A stretch of 64,000 bases of DNA from Arthrobacter sp. P2b (lineage in GTDB: Bacteria; Actinomycetota; Actinomycetes; Actinomycetales; Micrococcaceae): contig NZ_FVZL01000001.1 in assembly GCF_900168295.1 (NCBI RefSeq), positions 644,134-708,133 of the forward strand, read 5' to 3'. The position numbers were made by a program, and so were the translations under genes. The notes under the pieces were generated by a model. The model was not told where the DNA came from. It did not search any database and saw nothing but the letters and a program-made list of their open reading frames with translations. Of this stretch, positions 1 to 8,528 are shown piece by piece; position 1 is the stretch's first letter; every line of letters begins with the position of its first letter.

Positions 1-201
1 GGGCTGTTCGTGGAGCTCCTTGATGACTCCGGCGAACGGTGACGGCAGTTCCACCACTGCCTTGGCGGTTTCGACCTCGGCGATCACCTGGTTCAGGGTG
101 ACAGTGTCGCCCACTCCCACCTTCCAGCTGAGGATCTCGGACTCGGTGAGTCCTTCGCCCAGGTCCGGGAGCCGGAATTCCTTGATCATGGTGACGCTCA
201 T
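1..201 (-). CDS. bkdC: 2-oxoacid dehydrogenase E2, lipoyl domain (partial)
   Basis: This is the N-terminal 67 codons of a dihydrolipoamide acyltransferase that runs off the left edge. The visible protein is a lipoyl domain: it opens with [15 protein letters not shown] and has the lipoylated lysine in [10 protein letters not shown]. In the complex this domain carries the acyl group from E1 to the E2 core. The ATG overlaps the E1 beta stop codon by 4 bases (ATGA), which implies coupled translation. The substrate, branched-chain oxoacid rather than pyruvate, is inferred from the divergent Lrp/AsnC gene. The catalytic core lies outside the window. Confidence 0.9.
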   Translation of the reverse strand, partial: MSVTMIKEFRLPDLGEGLTESEILSWKVGVGDTVTLNQVIAEVETAKAVVELPSPFAGVIKELHEQP

Positions 202-1208
202 CCTTCCAGCCCGCTGAGGGAGTTGGGCCTGCCGAGGGCCCGGTCCACTCCGTCGAGGATGCGGTCCAGGCCGGGCAGGTGGTGCATCTCCAGCTTGGAA
301 TAGGGGTACGGAATGTCGAAGCCGGTGACCCGGACCGGTGCAGCTTCCAGGTGGTAGAAGCAGCGCTCCGTGATGCTTGCCGCCACCTCTGCCCCGAGTC
401 CGCCTGATTGACCGGCTTCGTGGGTGATGACCAAGCGGCCGGTGCGCCGGACCGAGCCGACAACCGTGTCGTAATCGACGGGGGCCAGCGAGCGCAGGTC
501 GATGACCTGGATGGAGATTCCCTCGTCCGCGGCGGCTGCAGCGGCGTCAAGGGCAGTTTTGACCAGGGGCCCATAGGCGACAAGGGTGACGTCGGTGCCT
601 TCGGTGAGGACCCGCGCCTGATCCATGGGTGCTGCGCTGCGGAAGTCAACGGCATCATCCACGTCCGCTTTGTCGTGGTAGCGGCGCTTGGGTTCGAAGT
701 AGATGACGGGGTCATCGCAGGAGATGGCCTGCTGGATCACGGTGCAGGCGTCCTGCGGGTTGGAAACGGTCACCACGCGCAGGCCAGAGGTGTGCGTGAA
801 GTACGCTTCCGGTGATTCGGAATGGTGCTCGGGCGAGCCGATGCCCCCGCCGAACGGGACCCTGATGGTGATGGGCATCTTCACCGCTCCCCGCGTACGG
901 TAGTGCAGCTTGGCTACCTGGCTGACGATCTGGTCGAACGCCGGGTAAATAAAGCCGTCAAACTGGATTTCCACCACGGGCCGGTAACCCCGGTATGCGA
1001 GGCCGACGGCGGTCCCCACGATGGCGGATTCGGCGAGCGGGGTATCCACCACGCGGTGTTTCCCGAAGTCCTTCTGCAGCCCGTCCGTCACCCGGAAGAC
1101 ACCCCCGAGGGTACCGATGTCCTCGCCGAGGAGGACCACCTTGGGATCGTTTTCGAGGGATTTGCGCAAGCCCGCGTTGATGGCACGGGCAAAGGTCATC
1201 TGGGTCAT
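198..1208 (-). CDS. bkdB: 2-oxoacid dehydrogenase E1 component, beta subunit
   Basis: A 336-residue transketolase-type beta subunit. It pairs with E1 alpha to decarboxylate 2-oxoacids on thiamine diphosphate in the cytoplasm. It opens with [11 protein letters not shown], typical of the family, and carries [19 protein letters not shown] near residue 27 and the conserved [15 protein letters not shown] segment near 118. The length is normal for the family. Its start codon overlaps the E1 alpha stop by one base (TGATG) and its stop overlaps the E2 start, so the three genes form one tight operon. Pyruvate remains a possible substrate; the branched-chain assignment rests on context. Confidence 0.93.
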   Translation of the reverse strand: MTQMTFARAINAGLRKSLENDPKVVLLGEDIGTLGGVFRVTDGLQKDFGKHRVVDTPLAESAIVGTAVGLAYRGYRPVVEIQFDGFIYPAFDQIVSQVAKLHYRTRGAVKMPITIRVPFGGGIGSPEHHSESPEAYFTHTSGLRVVTVSNPQDACTVIQQAISCDDPVIYFEPKRRYHDKADVDDAVDFRSAAPMDQARVLTEGTDVTLVAYGPLVKTALDAAAAAADEGISIQVIDLRSLAPVDYDTVVGSVRRTGRLVITHEAGQSGGLGAEVAASITERCFYHLEAAPVRVTGFDIPYPYSKLEMHHLPGLDRILDGVDRALGRPNSLSGLEG

Positions 1209-2398
1209 CAGCGTGCACCTTCTTCAGAAGTGGCCCCGGCGGGATCACCGAAGGAGGCCAGGTAACGGGCGTAGTGCTCCTGCTGCCGGTCCAGCCAGGA
1301 GTTGGGTGTGCTGTACACGTGCTTGAAGACGTCCAGCGGCCGCGGGTCCGGCATGGTGGTACAGCCGTTGCGCATCTCACGGGCCACGGCGTCGGCCTTG
1401 TCCTTAACCTGCTGCTGCAGCTCGTCGGTGAGCAGGCCCTTCCGGTCCAGCAGGGCCGCCGCCCGGCTGATCGGGTCCTTTGCCGCCCAGTCCTCAAGCT
1501 CGTTCGGGTCCCGGTACCGGGTTGGGTCGTCGGCCGTGGTGTGCGGTCCCATCCGGTAGCTGACAGCTTCAATGAACGTGGGACCGCCCCCGCGGCGTGC
1601 CCGGTCAAGGGCAACGCGGGTCGCAGCCATCACGGCCAGGACATCGTTGCCGTCCACGCGCATGCTGGGGATTCCGAAGCCGGTGGCCCTGTCCGCGAGC
1701 TGGATGTGTGACTGGAGCCGCACGGGCTCGGAAATGGCCCAATGGTTGTTCGTGCAGAAGAATACGACCGGAACCTGGAAGCTGGCGGCAAACACCATGG
1801 CCTCGTTGACGTCGCCCTCGCTGGTTGCGCCATCCCCGAAATAGGTGACGGCTACGGAGTCGGCGCCGTCGTTCTGGATGCCCATGGCATAGCCGGTAGC
1901 GTGCAGGGTCTGGGCGCCGATGATGATCTGCGGAGTGGCCATGTTAACCGCGTAGGGATCCCACCCCGCTGATGCGTTGCCGCGCCAGACGCGGACCAGG
2001 TCCGTCAGATCCACGCCCCGGCAGTACGCCACCCCGTTTTCCCGGTAGCTGGAGAACACGAAGTCGTCGGGGCGCAAGGACCGGCCCGAACCGATCTGCG
2101 CCGCCTCCTGGCCAAGCAGCGGGGGCCAGAGCGCGAGTTCACCCTGCCGCTGCAGGGCCGTGGCCTCGACGTCGATGCGCCGGATGACGCTCATATCCTC
2201 GAACAGCGAGCACAGCTGTTCGTCCGTGATGTCCCTAACCCAGAAATCGAATTCCGGATGGCTGACCCGTTCCCCGGAAGGAGTGATCAGCTGGACCAGC
2301 CCATGGGCAGGTCCGTGGGTACCCTGGGCGCTGTTGTGGGCCTTTGTACCGCCCTGGCCCGTTCCGTCTGTAGACACGATAGCCCGCAACCTTCTCAC
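1208..2398 (-). CDS. bkdA: 2-oxoacid dehydrogenase E1 component, alpha subunit
   Basis: The alpha subunit of a heterotetrameric E1 dehydrogenase, about 396 residues from a GTG at 2398; an in-frame GTG at 2377 is an alternative. The thiamine-diphosphate/Mg motif is complete (GDGATSEGDVNEA through the NN of FFCTNNHWAIS). The phosphorylation-loop region YRMGPHTTADDPTRYR is also present. It is the first gene of the operon E1 alpha-E1 beta-E2. The promoter lies in the 170-base gap shared with the divergent Lrp/AsnC gene, which holds a CRP-type palindrome. Members of this subgroup usually act on branched-chain oxoacids from Val, Leu and Ile; I infer that here. Confidence 0.92.
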   Translation of the reverse strand: MRRLRAIVSTDGTGQGGTKAHNSAQGTHGPAHGLVQLITPSGERVSHPEFDFWVRDITDEQLCSLFEDMSVIRRIDVEATALQRQGELALWPPLLGQEAAQIGSGRSLRPDDFVFSSYRENGVAYCRGVDLTDLVRVWRGNASAGWDPYAVNMATPQIIIGAQTLHATGYAMGIQNDGADSVAVTYFGDGATSEGDVNEAMVFAASFQVPVVFFCTNNHWAISEPVRLQSHIQLADRATGFGIPSMRVDGNDVLAVMAATRVALDRARRGGGPTFIEAVSYRMGPHTTADDPTRYRDPNELEDWAAKDPISRAAALLDRKGLLTDELQQQVKDKADAVAREMRNGCTTMPDPRPLDVFKHVYSTPNSWLDRQQEHYARYLASFGDPAGATSEEGAR

Positions 2399-2469
2399 GT
2401 CGTTGACCTGCAGCGTTGGAACTTGTGGTCCCCTGATCCGCAGGCCTCCCGGGCGCCGTTGCCCCGGAT

Positions 2470-2489
2470 ATTGTGACCCTACTCACAAT
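2470..2489. promoter_or_regulatory. CRP/GlxR-type palindrome between bkd and the Lrp gene
   Basis: The arms ATTGTGA (2470-2476) and TCACAAT (2483-2489) form a perfect 7-base inverted repeat around 6 bases. Positions 2472-2487 match the CRP-family consensus TGTGA-N6-TCACA exactly. The decamer CACAATGCTC follows at 2484-2493 and recurs at 2525-2534, inside the second small palindrome GAGCA-CAA-TGCTC (2522-2534). The 41-base spacing is close to four helical turns, so the direct repeat could also be an Lrp-type array. Confidence 0.6.
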
Positions 2490-2571
2490 GCTCAGGAGGT
2501 ACAACCACTGCGGCACCGACTGAGCACAATGCTCTGTTTGGCGGCGCAGGACCGTGCTAGCGTTGCGCATT

Positions 2572-3045
2572 ATGCAAGCTTTGGATGGCACCGACACCCG
2601 CCTCCTTTCGGCCCTGGCACAGGACCCCCGCAGAACGGTGGTGGCACTCGCCCAGAAGCTTGGCCTGTCCCGGAACACGGTGCAGGCCCGGATGTCCCAG
2701 CTGGAGAAAAAGCACGTCTTCCTGTCCTTTGAACGGCGCATCAATCCGGCCTCGCTGGGTTATCCGCTGATGGCGTTCATCTCCTTGCATGTCCAGCAGC
2801 AGAAACTCACCCGGCTGGCCACGGAACTGGCCGATATCCCGGAAATCCTGGAAGGCTACGGCCTCACCGGATCCGCCGACCTGCTGCTGCGGGTGGTGGC
2901 ACTGGACGCCGAAGACCTGTTCCGCATCAACGGGAAAATCCTCGCGTGCGACGGCGTGGACCGGACAGACACCGCGCTGGCCATGGGTGAACTCATCCCC
3001 TTCCGGGTGCAGCCCCTCCTGGACCGGGGTTCAGAGCGCAGCTAG
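2572..3045 (+). CDS. Lrp/AsnC family transcriptional regulator
   Basis: A 157-residue regulator with an AsnC-type helix-turn-helix at the N-terminus (LLSALAQDPRRTVVALAQKL, then SRNTVQARMSQLEKK) and a C-terminal ligand-binding ACT-like (RAM) domain with GYGLTGSADLLLRVVA. It is divergent from the bkd operon, so it is probably the amino-acid-responsive regulator of that operon. I chose the ATG at 2572 because a -10-like TAGCGT (2558-2563) lies 8 bases before it, as on a leaderless mRNA. An in-frame GTG at 2554 would lie upstream of that promoter. The length is normal for the family. Confidence 0.9.
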   Translation: MQALDGTDTRLLSALAQDPRRTVVALAQKLGLSRNTVQARMSQLEKKHVFLSFERRINPASLGYPLMAFISLHVQQQKLTRLATELADIPEILEGYGLTGSADLLLRVVALDAEDLFRINGKILACDGVDRTDTALAMGELIPFRVQPLLDRGSERS

Positions 3046-3191
3046 CGGTGGCATGAATTACGACGGCGGGCGGCTGGTTTGGAGTACGGCGCCGGCGGCC
3101 CGGGTTATAGGCTGGTCCAAGATATCCGCCGGGGCCGGAACGACGGCTCCGCAACCAGGCGGTGCATGCACCACTTCGGAAAGGCCCCACC

Positions 3192-3833
3192 TTGAGCAGT
3201 CCCCAGGAACCGTACCAGCCGGGCAGCACCGGCTCCGGGCCCCAGCCGCTGCCCCAACAGCCGCAGCAGCCCCCGGCCGGAAACCAGCCGGCGTACGGAC
3301 AAGCACCGTACGGGCAGCCGCAGTATGGGCAACCGCAGTACGGGCAGCCGCAACCGGAGCAGCCGGGATCCGGCCCGTTCGGCCTCCCCGGGGAGCCCCC
3401 GGCGAAAAGCCGCCGGAAGCTGTGGATCATCCTGGCAAGCATTGGCGGCGTCCTGCTGCTGGTGATCCTCGGCTTCATCATCCTTGTGAATGTGGCCGGC
3501 AGTGCCACCAACCAGGCCAAAGGCCTGGCCGACGGCTTCACCAAGCTGGTGATCGCGGGCGACAGCTCCAAAGCCTACGACGACTACCTGGATCCGGCGC
3601 TGCAGGAGCAGCTGTCCAAGGAGTCGTTTATTGCCGGCGTCGAAAGCCTGGGAATGGACGATACCTGCGAACCGGCCTACAACGATCTCCAGGTGGCCAC
3701 GGAAAACGGCGTTAAATCCGCGGACGTTGCCGGCCTCATCACCTGCGACGGCAAGAACGTGGACCTCGCGTACCGGTTCGAGGGCACCGATGAGCTGAAG
3801 ATGACCAACATCAAGCTGAGGCCCGCCGCGTAA
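3192..3833 (+). CDS. Single-pass membrane protein with Pro/Gln-rich N-terminus and exported domain
   Basis: About 213 residues. The first 65 or so are cytoplasmic and low-complexity, with repeated YGQPQ-type units rich in Pro, Gln, Gly and Tyr. A basic KSRRK stop leads into one membrane helix (WIILASIGGVLLLVILGFII). Roughly 115 exported residues follow, with two cysteines (in DDTCEP and LITCDGK) that could form a disulfide. This layout is common in actinobacterial small envelope proteins, and the exported part resembles DUF4878-like folds. I choose TTG at 3192, behind GGAAAGG; a GTG at 3162 is possible. Function unknown. Confidence 0.7.
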   Translation: MSSPQEPYQPGSTGSGPQPLPQQPQQPPAGNQPAYGQAPYGQPQYGQPQYGQPQPEQPGSGPFGLPGEPPAKSRRKLWIILASIGGVLLLVILGFIILVNVAGSATNQAKGLADGFTKLVIAGDSSKAYDDYLDPALQEQLSKESFIAGVESLGMDDTCEPAYNDLQVATENGVKSADVAGLITCDGKNVDLAYRFEGTDELKMTNIKLRPAA

Positions 3834-3970
3834 CCGGCCGCGTGAGGAAGGGCGCTGATTTTTTACCCATCCACGCCCCTGCATGGTCCGAATTGCTTCC
3901 GAGGGTCCCGGCCAGGGACCTGCAGTCCGGCGGGGAACAAGCCACCCGCCTTACCGGAAGGATTCGGGCC

Positions 3971-4375
3971 ATGCGCACATCACCCAACCGTCTCGTCGCC
4001 ACCGTCTTCGGAGCCGTCTACCTGCTGGTCGGCCTCCTGGGCTTCGCCGTCACATCCGGCGTTGGCTTCGCCGCCACCGAGGGCGCCAACCTCATCATTT
4101 TTGAAGTCAACCCCCTGCACAACATCATCCACCTCGCCATCGGCGCCGCACTGCTTCTCGCCGGGGTGAAGGGCACCGCGAGCGCCCGTACCGTGAACAC
4201 CGCCGTTGGCGCCGTGTACCTGCTGGTCGGCGTGCTGGGCCTCTTCCTGCTGGCCTCCCCGCTGAACATCATCGCGCTGAACGGTGCGGACAACGTGCTG
4301 CACCTTGCCAGCGCCGTGCTCCTGCTGGGCGTCGGCCTGTCGCTCGACAAGTCCCCGGCGACCGTACGGGCATAA
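3971..4375 (+). CDS. DUF4383 family four-helix membrane protein
   Basis: A 134-residue protein with four predicted membrane helices in two similar halves. Each half has a hydrophobic GAVYLLVGLLG or GAVYLLVGVLG segment. Each is followed by an amphipathic stretch with NPLHNIIHLAIG or GADNVLHLASA, the repeated histidine signature of DUF4383. The ATG at 3971 is preceded by GGAAGG at 3956-3961. The next gene starts 5 bases after its stop, so the two are probably co-transcribed. The role is unknown; related proteins are frequent in Actinobacteria. Confidence 0.85.
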   Translation: MRTSPNRLVATVFGAVYLLVGLLGFAVTSGVGFAATEGANLIIFEVNPLHNIIHLAIGAALLLAGVKGTASARTVNTAVGAVYLLVGVLGLFLLASPLNIIALNGADNVLHLASAVLLLGVGLSLDKSPATVRA

Positions 4376-4380
4376 GGACC

Positions 4381-5010
4381 ATGTCCCAGCGGACCGCAAC
4401 CAGCATCCCGCCCCTTCCGGCGTCCCCGCCGGAAGGGGAGGGGTCCAAGCCAGCGGCAGTCCGGCTCTTCGCCGGTTTCGCCGGTTTCGGGGCCGGGACG
4501 GTCAATCTTGCCATCTCCTCGAGCTTCTTCGCATTGGGGGCGGAAGGTCCTGGAGCGGTTGGATACGCGGCGGGCGGACTTGCCGGGCTTTGGGGAGCCG
4601 GACTCCTCGCCGCTTCCGTTGTGTTCCTGGCCAGGGGAAGTGTCCCGGGCGGCAGGGCGGCAGGATGGACCCTCGTCGCAGCGGCCGGGGTCCATGTGGC
4701 TGCCATCCTCCTCAGCACCCCGGGGACGTCCGGGCTCAACCTGAGCCAGGCGGCCGCCCTGCTGCTGACCCTGATGATCATTGCAGCGCTCGCCTGGCTG
4801 CGCCGGACTTCCGTGCAGCTACGGGTACCTTTGGCTGGCGCTGTCCCCACCGGCAAACCCGGCCGGCTGCTGCTGGCCGCCTTCGCAGGTGCAGTTGTAG
4901 TGGCAGGAATTACGACGCCGGGACTCGCCGCTTCAACGGCAGGACAGTTCGCTGTCCCGCACGGCGAACACGGCGGCGCTCCCGCCACCGGCGGGCACCA
5001 CCAACGCTAG
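4381..5010 (+). CDS. Hypothetical multi-pass membrane protein with His-rich tail
   Basis: A 209-residue protein with about five hydrophobic helices after a Pro-rich N-terminal tail. It ends in a short exported segment with several histidines (PHGEHGG, GGHHQR). It lies 5 bases behind the DUF4383 gene, which suggests an operon, and is followed by a strong terminator. I do not recognise the family. The His-rich end could bind a metal ion, but nothing else in the sequence supports that. Confidence 0.7.
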   Translation: MSQRTATSIPPLPASPPEGEGSKPAAVRLFAGFAGFGAGTVNLAISSSFFALGAEGPGAVGYAAGGLAGLWGAGLLAASVVFLARGSVPGGRAAGWTLVAAAGVHVAAILLSTPGTSGLNLSQAAALLLTLMIIAALAWLRRTSVQLRVPLAGAVPTGKPGRLLLAAFAGAVVVAGITTPGLAASTAGQFAVPHGEHGGAPATGGHHQR

Positions 5011-5035
5011 GAGAGCTCCACAAAAGGGCCCTCCA

Positions 5036-5083
5036 CAAAAAGAGCCTCCGTTCCCGCTTGGCGCGGAACGGAGGCTCTTTCTG
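5036..5083. terminator. Bidirectional rho-independent terminator
   Basis: A perfect 14-base stem: AGAGCCTCCGTTCC (5041-5054) pairs with GGAACGGAGGCTCT (5065-5078). A-rich sequence stands before it and T-rich sequence after it, so it can stop transcription on both strands. It lies between the convergent membrane-protein gene (+) and the symporter gene (-). Confidence 0.85.
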
Positions 5084-5120
5084 TTTGTGGTGGCCTGTGG
5101 AGGCCGCCGGGGTTGGATCG

Positions 5121-6737
5121 TCAGTGGTTGACGGCCTTTTCGGCGCCCACTCCGGTGAGGGACCGGACTTCCATCTCGGCCTGCTTCGCGGTGTCTTCGC
5201 GCTTCTTGTCGAGGACGGTCCCGAGCCAGCCCAGGAAGAAGGCCAATGGGATGGACACAATGCCCGGGTTGCTCAGCGGGAAGAGCGCGAAGTTGGCGTC
5301 CTTGATCATCGACGTTGCTCCGCCGGACACCACAGGCGAGAAGATGATCAGCACAATGGCTGCACCGAGCCCGCCGTACATGCTCCACACCGCGCCCTGG
5401 GTGGTGAACTTCCGCCAGAACAGGGAGTAGATGATGGTGGGCAGGTTGGCTGATGCTGCCACGGCGAAGGCGAGGGCCACCAGGAACGCCACGTTCTGCC
5501 CGTTGGCGAGGATGCCGCCCAGGATGGCCAGGACGCCGATCACCACCACGGTGCGCCGGGCGACCTTAACTTCCGTGTCGGCGTCGGCCTTGCCCTTGGA
5601 GATGACGCTTGCGTAGATGTCGTGGGCGAAGGAGGCAGCGGCGGTAATGGTCAGGCCCGCCACGACGGCCAGGATGGTGGCGAAGGCCACGGCCGAGATG
5701 AAGCCCAGCAGCAGCGGACCGCCCAGGTAAAAGGCCAGCAGCGGAGCTGCCGAGTTGACGCCGCCCGGGGCGGTCCTGATGGTTTCGGGACCCACCAGTG
5801 CTGCGGCGCCGTAGCCGAGGACCAGGGTGAACAGGTAGAAGAGGCCGATCAGCCAGATGGACCACACCACGGACTTGCGTGCTTCCTTGGCCGTGGGGAC
5901 CGTGTAGAAGCGCATCAGGACGTGGGGCAGGGCGGCAGTTCCCAGGACCAGGGCCAGGCCCAGGGACATGAAGTCGAGCTTGGAGGTTTCGGTCTTGCCG
6001 TACTGCAGGCCGGGGTTCAGGACGGCCGGGTTGTTGGCGGTCTCCACGGCCGCGCCCAGCAGGCTGGAGAGGTTGAAGCCGTAGATGGCCAGGACCCAGA
6101 GGGTCATGACCGCGGCACCTGCGATCAGCAGGATGGCCTTGATGATCTGGACCCAGGTGGTGCCCTTCATGCCGCCGATCAGGACGTACATGATCATGAG
6201 GGCGCCGACGACGATGATCACCAGTGCCTGTCCGCCCCAGTCGCTGATGCCCAGCAGCAGGGAGATCAGGCTGCCGGCACCCGCCATCTGGGCCAGGAGG
6301 TAGAAGAAGCACACGGCAAGGGTGGAGATGGCCGCGGCGATCCGGACGGGCCGCTGCTTCAGCCGGAAGGAGAGCACGTCGGCCATGGTGAACTTGCCGG
6401 TGTTGCGCAGCAGTTCAGCCACCAGGAGCAGCGCCACCAGCCAGGCCACCAGGAAGCCGATGGAGTACATGAAGCCGTCATACCCGTTGATGGCGATGGC
6501 GCCCGTGATGCCCAGGAAGGAGGCCGCCGAGAGGTAGTCGCCGGCGATGGCGGTTCCATTCTGCGAGCCCGTGAAGGAACGTCCGGCAGCGTAGTAGTCA
6601 GCGGCCGTCTTGTTGTTCCGGCTGGCCCGGAACACAATCACCATTGTGACGGCCACGAAGATGCCGAAGATGCCCATGTTCAGCAGGGTGGTGTCCTTAA
6701 GTGCGGCGACGTCCACCGCGGCAGCTATGTTGATCAT
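5121..6737 (-). CDS. actP: Cation/acetate-type sodium:solute symporter (ActP-like)
   Basis: A 538-residue sodium:solute symporter with about 13 membrane helices. Family signatures include the early segment GDYLSAASFLGITGAIA with the AADYYAAGRSFTGSQNG loop before it, and PHVLMRFYTVPTAKEAR near the middle. It is in the ActP/MctC subgroup, which takes up acetate, propionate or pyruvate with a cation across the inner membrane. Its ATG overlaps the stop of the upstream DUF485 gene by 4 bases, the usual partner pair. A CRP-like site lies upstream of the pair. The exact substrate is inferred only from the family. Confidence 0.9.
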   Translation of the reverse strand: MINIAAAVDVAALKDTTLLNMGIFGIFVAVTMVIVFRASRNNKTAADYYAAGRSFTGSQNGTAIAGDYLSAASFLGITGAIAINGYDGFMYSIGFLVAWLVALLLVAELLRNTGKFTMADVLSFRLKQRPVRIAAAISTLAVCFFYLLAQMAGAGSLISLLLGISDWGGQALVIIVVGALMIMYVLIGGMKGTTWVQIIKAILLIAGAAVMTLWVLAIYGFNLSSLLGAAVETANNPAVLNPGLQYGKTETSKLDFMSLGLALVLGTAALPHVLMRFYTVPTAKEARKSVVWSIWLIGLFYLFTLVLGYGAAALVGPETIRTAPGGVNSAAPLLAFYLGGPLLLGFISAVAFATILAVVAGLTITAAASFAHDIYASVISKGKADADTEVKVARRTVVVIGVLAILGGILANGQNVAFLVALAFAVAASANLPTIIYSLFWRKFTTQGAVWSMYGGLGAAIVLIIFSPVVSGGATSMIKDANFALFPLSNPGIVSIPLAFFLGWLGTVLDKKREDTAKQAEMEVRSLTGVGAEKAVNH

Positions 6738-7114
6738 TTGTTGACTCCACCTACCCGGTTGCCCTGCTTATCGAATTCGTGGCCCTCAATCTCGTCCCGG
6801 ATCTCCTTGGCGATGGGGTCCAGCCGCTTGTTGGAGTAGTGGACGTACCAGCCCGTGATGGCGAACGTGGAGACGAACTGCAGCAGTCCGAAGATCAGGC
6901 CGATGTTGATGTTGCCCCAGACCTTTGTGGACATGAAGCCCACGGCATAGTCGGCGAGCAGGACGTAGGCGAAGTACCACAGCAGGAAGGCGATTGCCAT
7001 GGGGAAAACAAAGCTGCGGTGTCGTTTGCGCAGTTCCTGGAACTGCCCGGTCGACTGGACCTGTTCAAAGTCCACGGACGCCGCTGCGTCCGGAGTATGG
7101 GCATCGTTACCCAT
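6734..7114 (-). CDS. DUF485 membrane protein, partner of the symporter
   Basis: A 126-residue inner-membrane protein with two hydrophobic helices (FPMAIAFLLWYFAYVLLADY and INIGLIFGLLQFVSTFAITG) separated by the loop AVGFMSTKVWGN. This is the DUF485 layout of E. coli YjcH and the protein encoded beside corynebacterial MctC. The gene sits directly before the symporter and overlaps it by 4 bases. The start has a very good ribosome site (GAGGAGG). DUF485 proteins are thought to assist the SSS transporter, but the mechanism is not established. Confidence 0.88.
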   Translation of the reverse strand: MGNDAHTPDAAASVDFEQVQSTGQFQELRKRHRSFVFPMAIAFLLWYFAYVLLADYAVGFMSTKVWGNINIGLIFGLLQFVSTFAITGWYVHYSNKRLDPIAKEIRDEIEGHEFDKQGNRVGGVNK

Positions 7115-7180
7115 CGTTCCTCCTCATTGAGACTTGCCGGGACACACCGGGCGGTTGGCCCTGGGCTGGGACACCGGAAG

Positions 7181-7196
7181 TGTGACTGCAATCACT
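7181..7196. promoter_or_regulatory. CRP/GlxR-like site between the two symporter loci
   Basis: TGTGA (7181-7185), CTGCAA, then TCACT (7192-7196) match TGTGA-N6-TCACA at 9 of 10 fixed positions. The site is 67 bases before the DUF485-actP start codon and 100 bases before the histidine kinase start, so it could serve either direction. Control of acetate uptake by CRP or GlxR is known in other bacteria; its use here is inferred. Confidence 0.5.
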
Positions 7197-7296
7197 GTGC
7201 TGCGCGCGGGCTGCTACTTTCCAGACCTGGCCCCGGTGCGGTCGCCCAGCGGTCGGAATGCTGCGGCAAACGGCACCCGCCGCTACGCTGGGCAGC

Positions 7297-8493
7297 ATGC
7301 CGGACTCCCCCCTCCTGACCGCCGCGGCCGTGGCCGTCATCGCCATGGCCATCGCCGTCGTCGTCGGCGTGGGACTCAAGGTGCTCCGGTCCTTCCGGGA
7401 CCTTGGCACTGACGCCGAGCGTGCCACGTACCACACGCTCCACGCCGCGTCCCAGGCTGGCCAGCATCTCCGCCGCGGCCTCAACCCCGCGGGCGCGGCG
7501 AAGGCCGGCCGGCAGCTACGCACCCTCCTCGGTTGTGACGCCCTGGCCATTACGGACACCTCCGGTGTGCTGGCGTGGGACGGTGCAGGCGAGGAGCTGA
7601 AGCCCCGGCTGATGGACCTTGCTGCCGGAGTCCTGGCGGGTGGCCGGACAGCCGTCCTCCCCGCCGGAGAGGCCAGCGCGGCCACGGACGCCACCGGCGG
7701 CCCGCTCGCCGCTGTCATCGCACCCGTCCGTGCCGGCACCCGGGTGGTGGGCGCCGTCGCCGCCTTCGCGCCGTCCGTGGGTGCAGGACTGGTCCGGGCC
7801 ACCAGCGAGGTGGCGGACTGGGTGGCCGTGCAGGTGGAGCTCGCGGAGCTGGACGCCTCCCGCACGCAGCTGATGGAAGCCGAGGTGCGGGCGCTGCGCG
7901 CCCAGATCAGCCCCCACTTCATCTACAACTCGCTGAACGCCATCGCGTCCTTCATCAATACGGATCCGGCACGGGCGCGGGAACTGGTGGTGGAGTTCGC
8001 CGATTTCACGCGCTATTCCTTCCGCCGGCATGGGGACTTCACCACGCTTGCCGAGGAACTGCGGTGCATTGACCGCTACCTGCTCCTGGAACGGGCGAGG
8101 TTCGGTGAGCGGGTCCAGGTCAGCCTGCGCGTGGCGCCCGAGGTGCTTGGCACCGTCATCCCGTTCCTGAGCCTGCAGCCGCTGGTGGAAAACGCCGTTC
8201 GGCACGGGCTGGAGGCCAAGGAAGGACCGGGCCACATCAGCATCACCGCGGACGACGCCGGCGCGTTTGCCCAGGTCACCATCGAGGACGACGGCGTGGG
8301 CATGGACCCCGAACAGCTGCAGTCGATGCTCGCGGGCCACAGCGACGGGGAGCACGTGGGGCTGCGGAACGTGGACGCCCGGCTGCGCCAGGTCTACGGC
8401 AACGGCCACGGCCTGATCATCGAAACCGCTCCCGGCGAAGGAACACTGATCACCATGCGGGTGCCCAAGTCCCAGCCCGGCCACGACGCGTGA
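7297..8493 (+). CDS. LytS-type sensor histidine kinase with GAF domain
   Basis: A 398-residue kinase. One N-terminal membrane helix comes first, then a GAF-like domain (about residues 60-190). The LytS/YehU-type phosphoacceptor motif ISPHFIYNSLNAI follows, with His near 207, and then an HATPase domain with LVENAVRHGLE, the DDGVGMD box and GEGTLITMRVP. It lacks the multi-helix 5TMR-LYT sensor of E. coli BtsS, so sensing is probably cytoplasmic through GAF. ATG 7297 is preceded by TACGCT (7284-7289), which suggests a leaderless mRNA. The next gene encodes a matching LytTR regulator, followed by DUF485 and SSS transporter genes. Confidence 0.9.
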   Translation: MPDSPLLTAAAVAVIAMAIAVVVGVGLKVLRSFRDLGTDAERATYHTLHAASQAGQHLRRGLNPAGAAKAGRQLRTLLGCDALAITDTSGVLAWDGAGEELKPRLMDLAAGVLAGGRTAVLPAGEASAATDATGGPLAAVIAPVRAGTRVVGAVAAFAPSVGAGLVRATSEVADWVAVQVELAELDASRTQLMEAEVRALRAQISPHFIYNSLNAIASFINTDPARARELVVEFADFTRYSFRRHGDFTTLAEELRCIDRYLLLERARFGERVQVSLRVAPEVLGTVIPFLSLQPLVENAVRHGLEAKEGPGHISITADDAGAFAQVTIEDDGVGMDPEQLQSMLAGHSDGEHVGLRNVDARLRQVYGNGHGLIIETAPGEGTLITMRVPKSQPGHDA

Positions 8494-8528
8494 CCTGGCC
8501 ACTGCCGACGGAAAGCTAACCTAGGAGC

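Noticed and set aside
5622..6839. A 405-codon open frame opposite the ActP-like symporter
   Set aside because: Its composition (Gly, Gln, His, Asp) is that of an antisense frame of a membrane protein; the minus-strand gene has clear SSS motifs.
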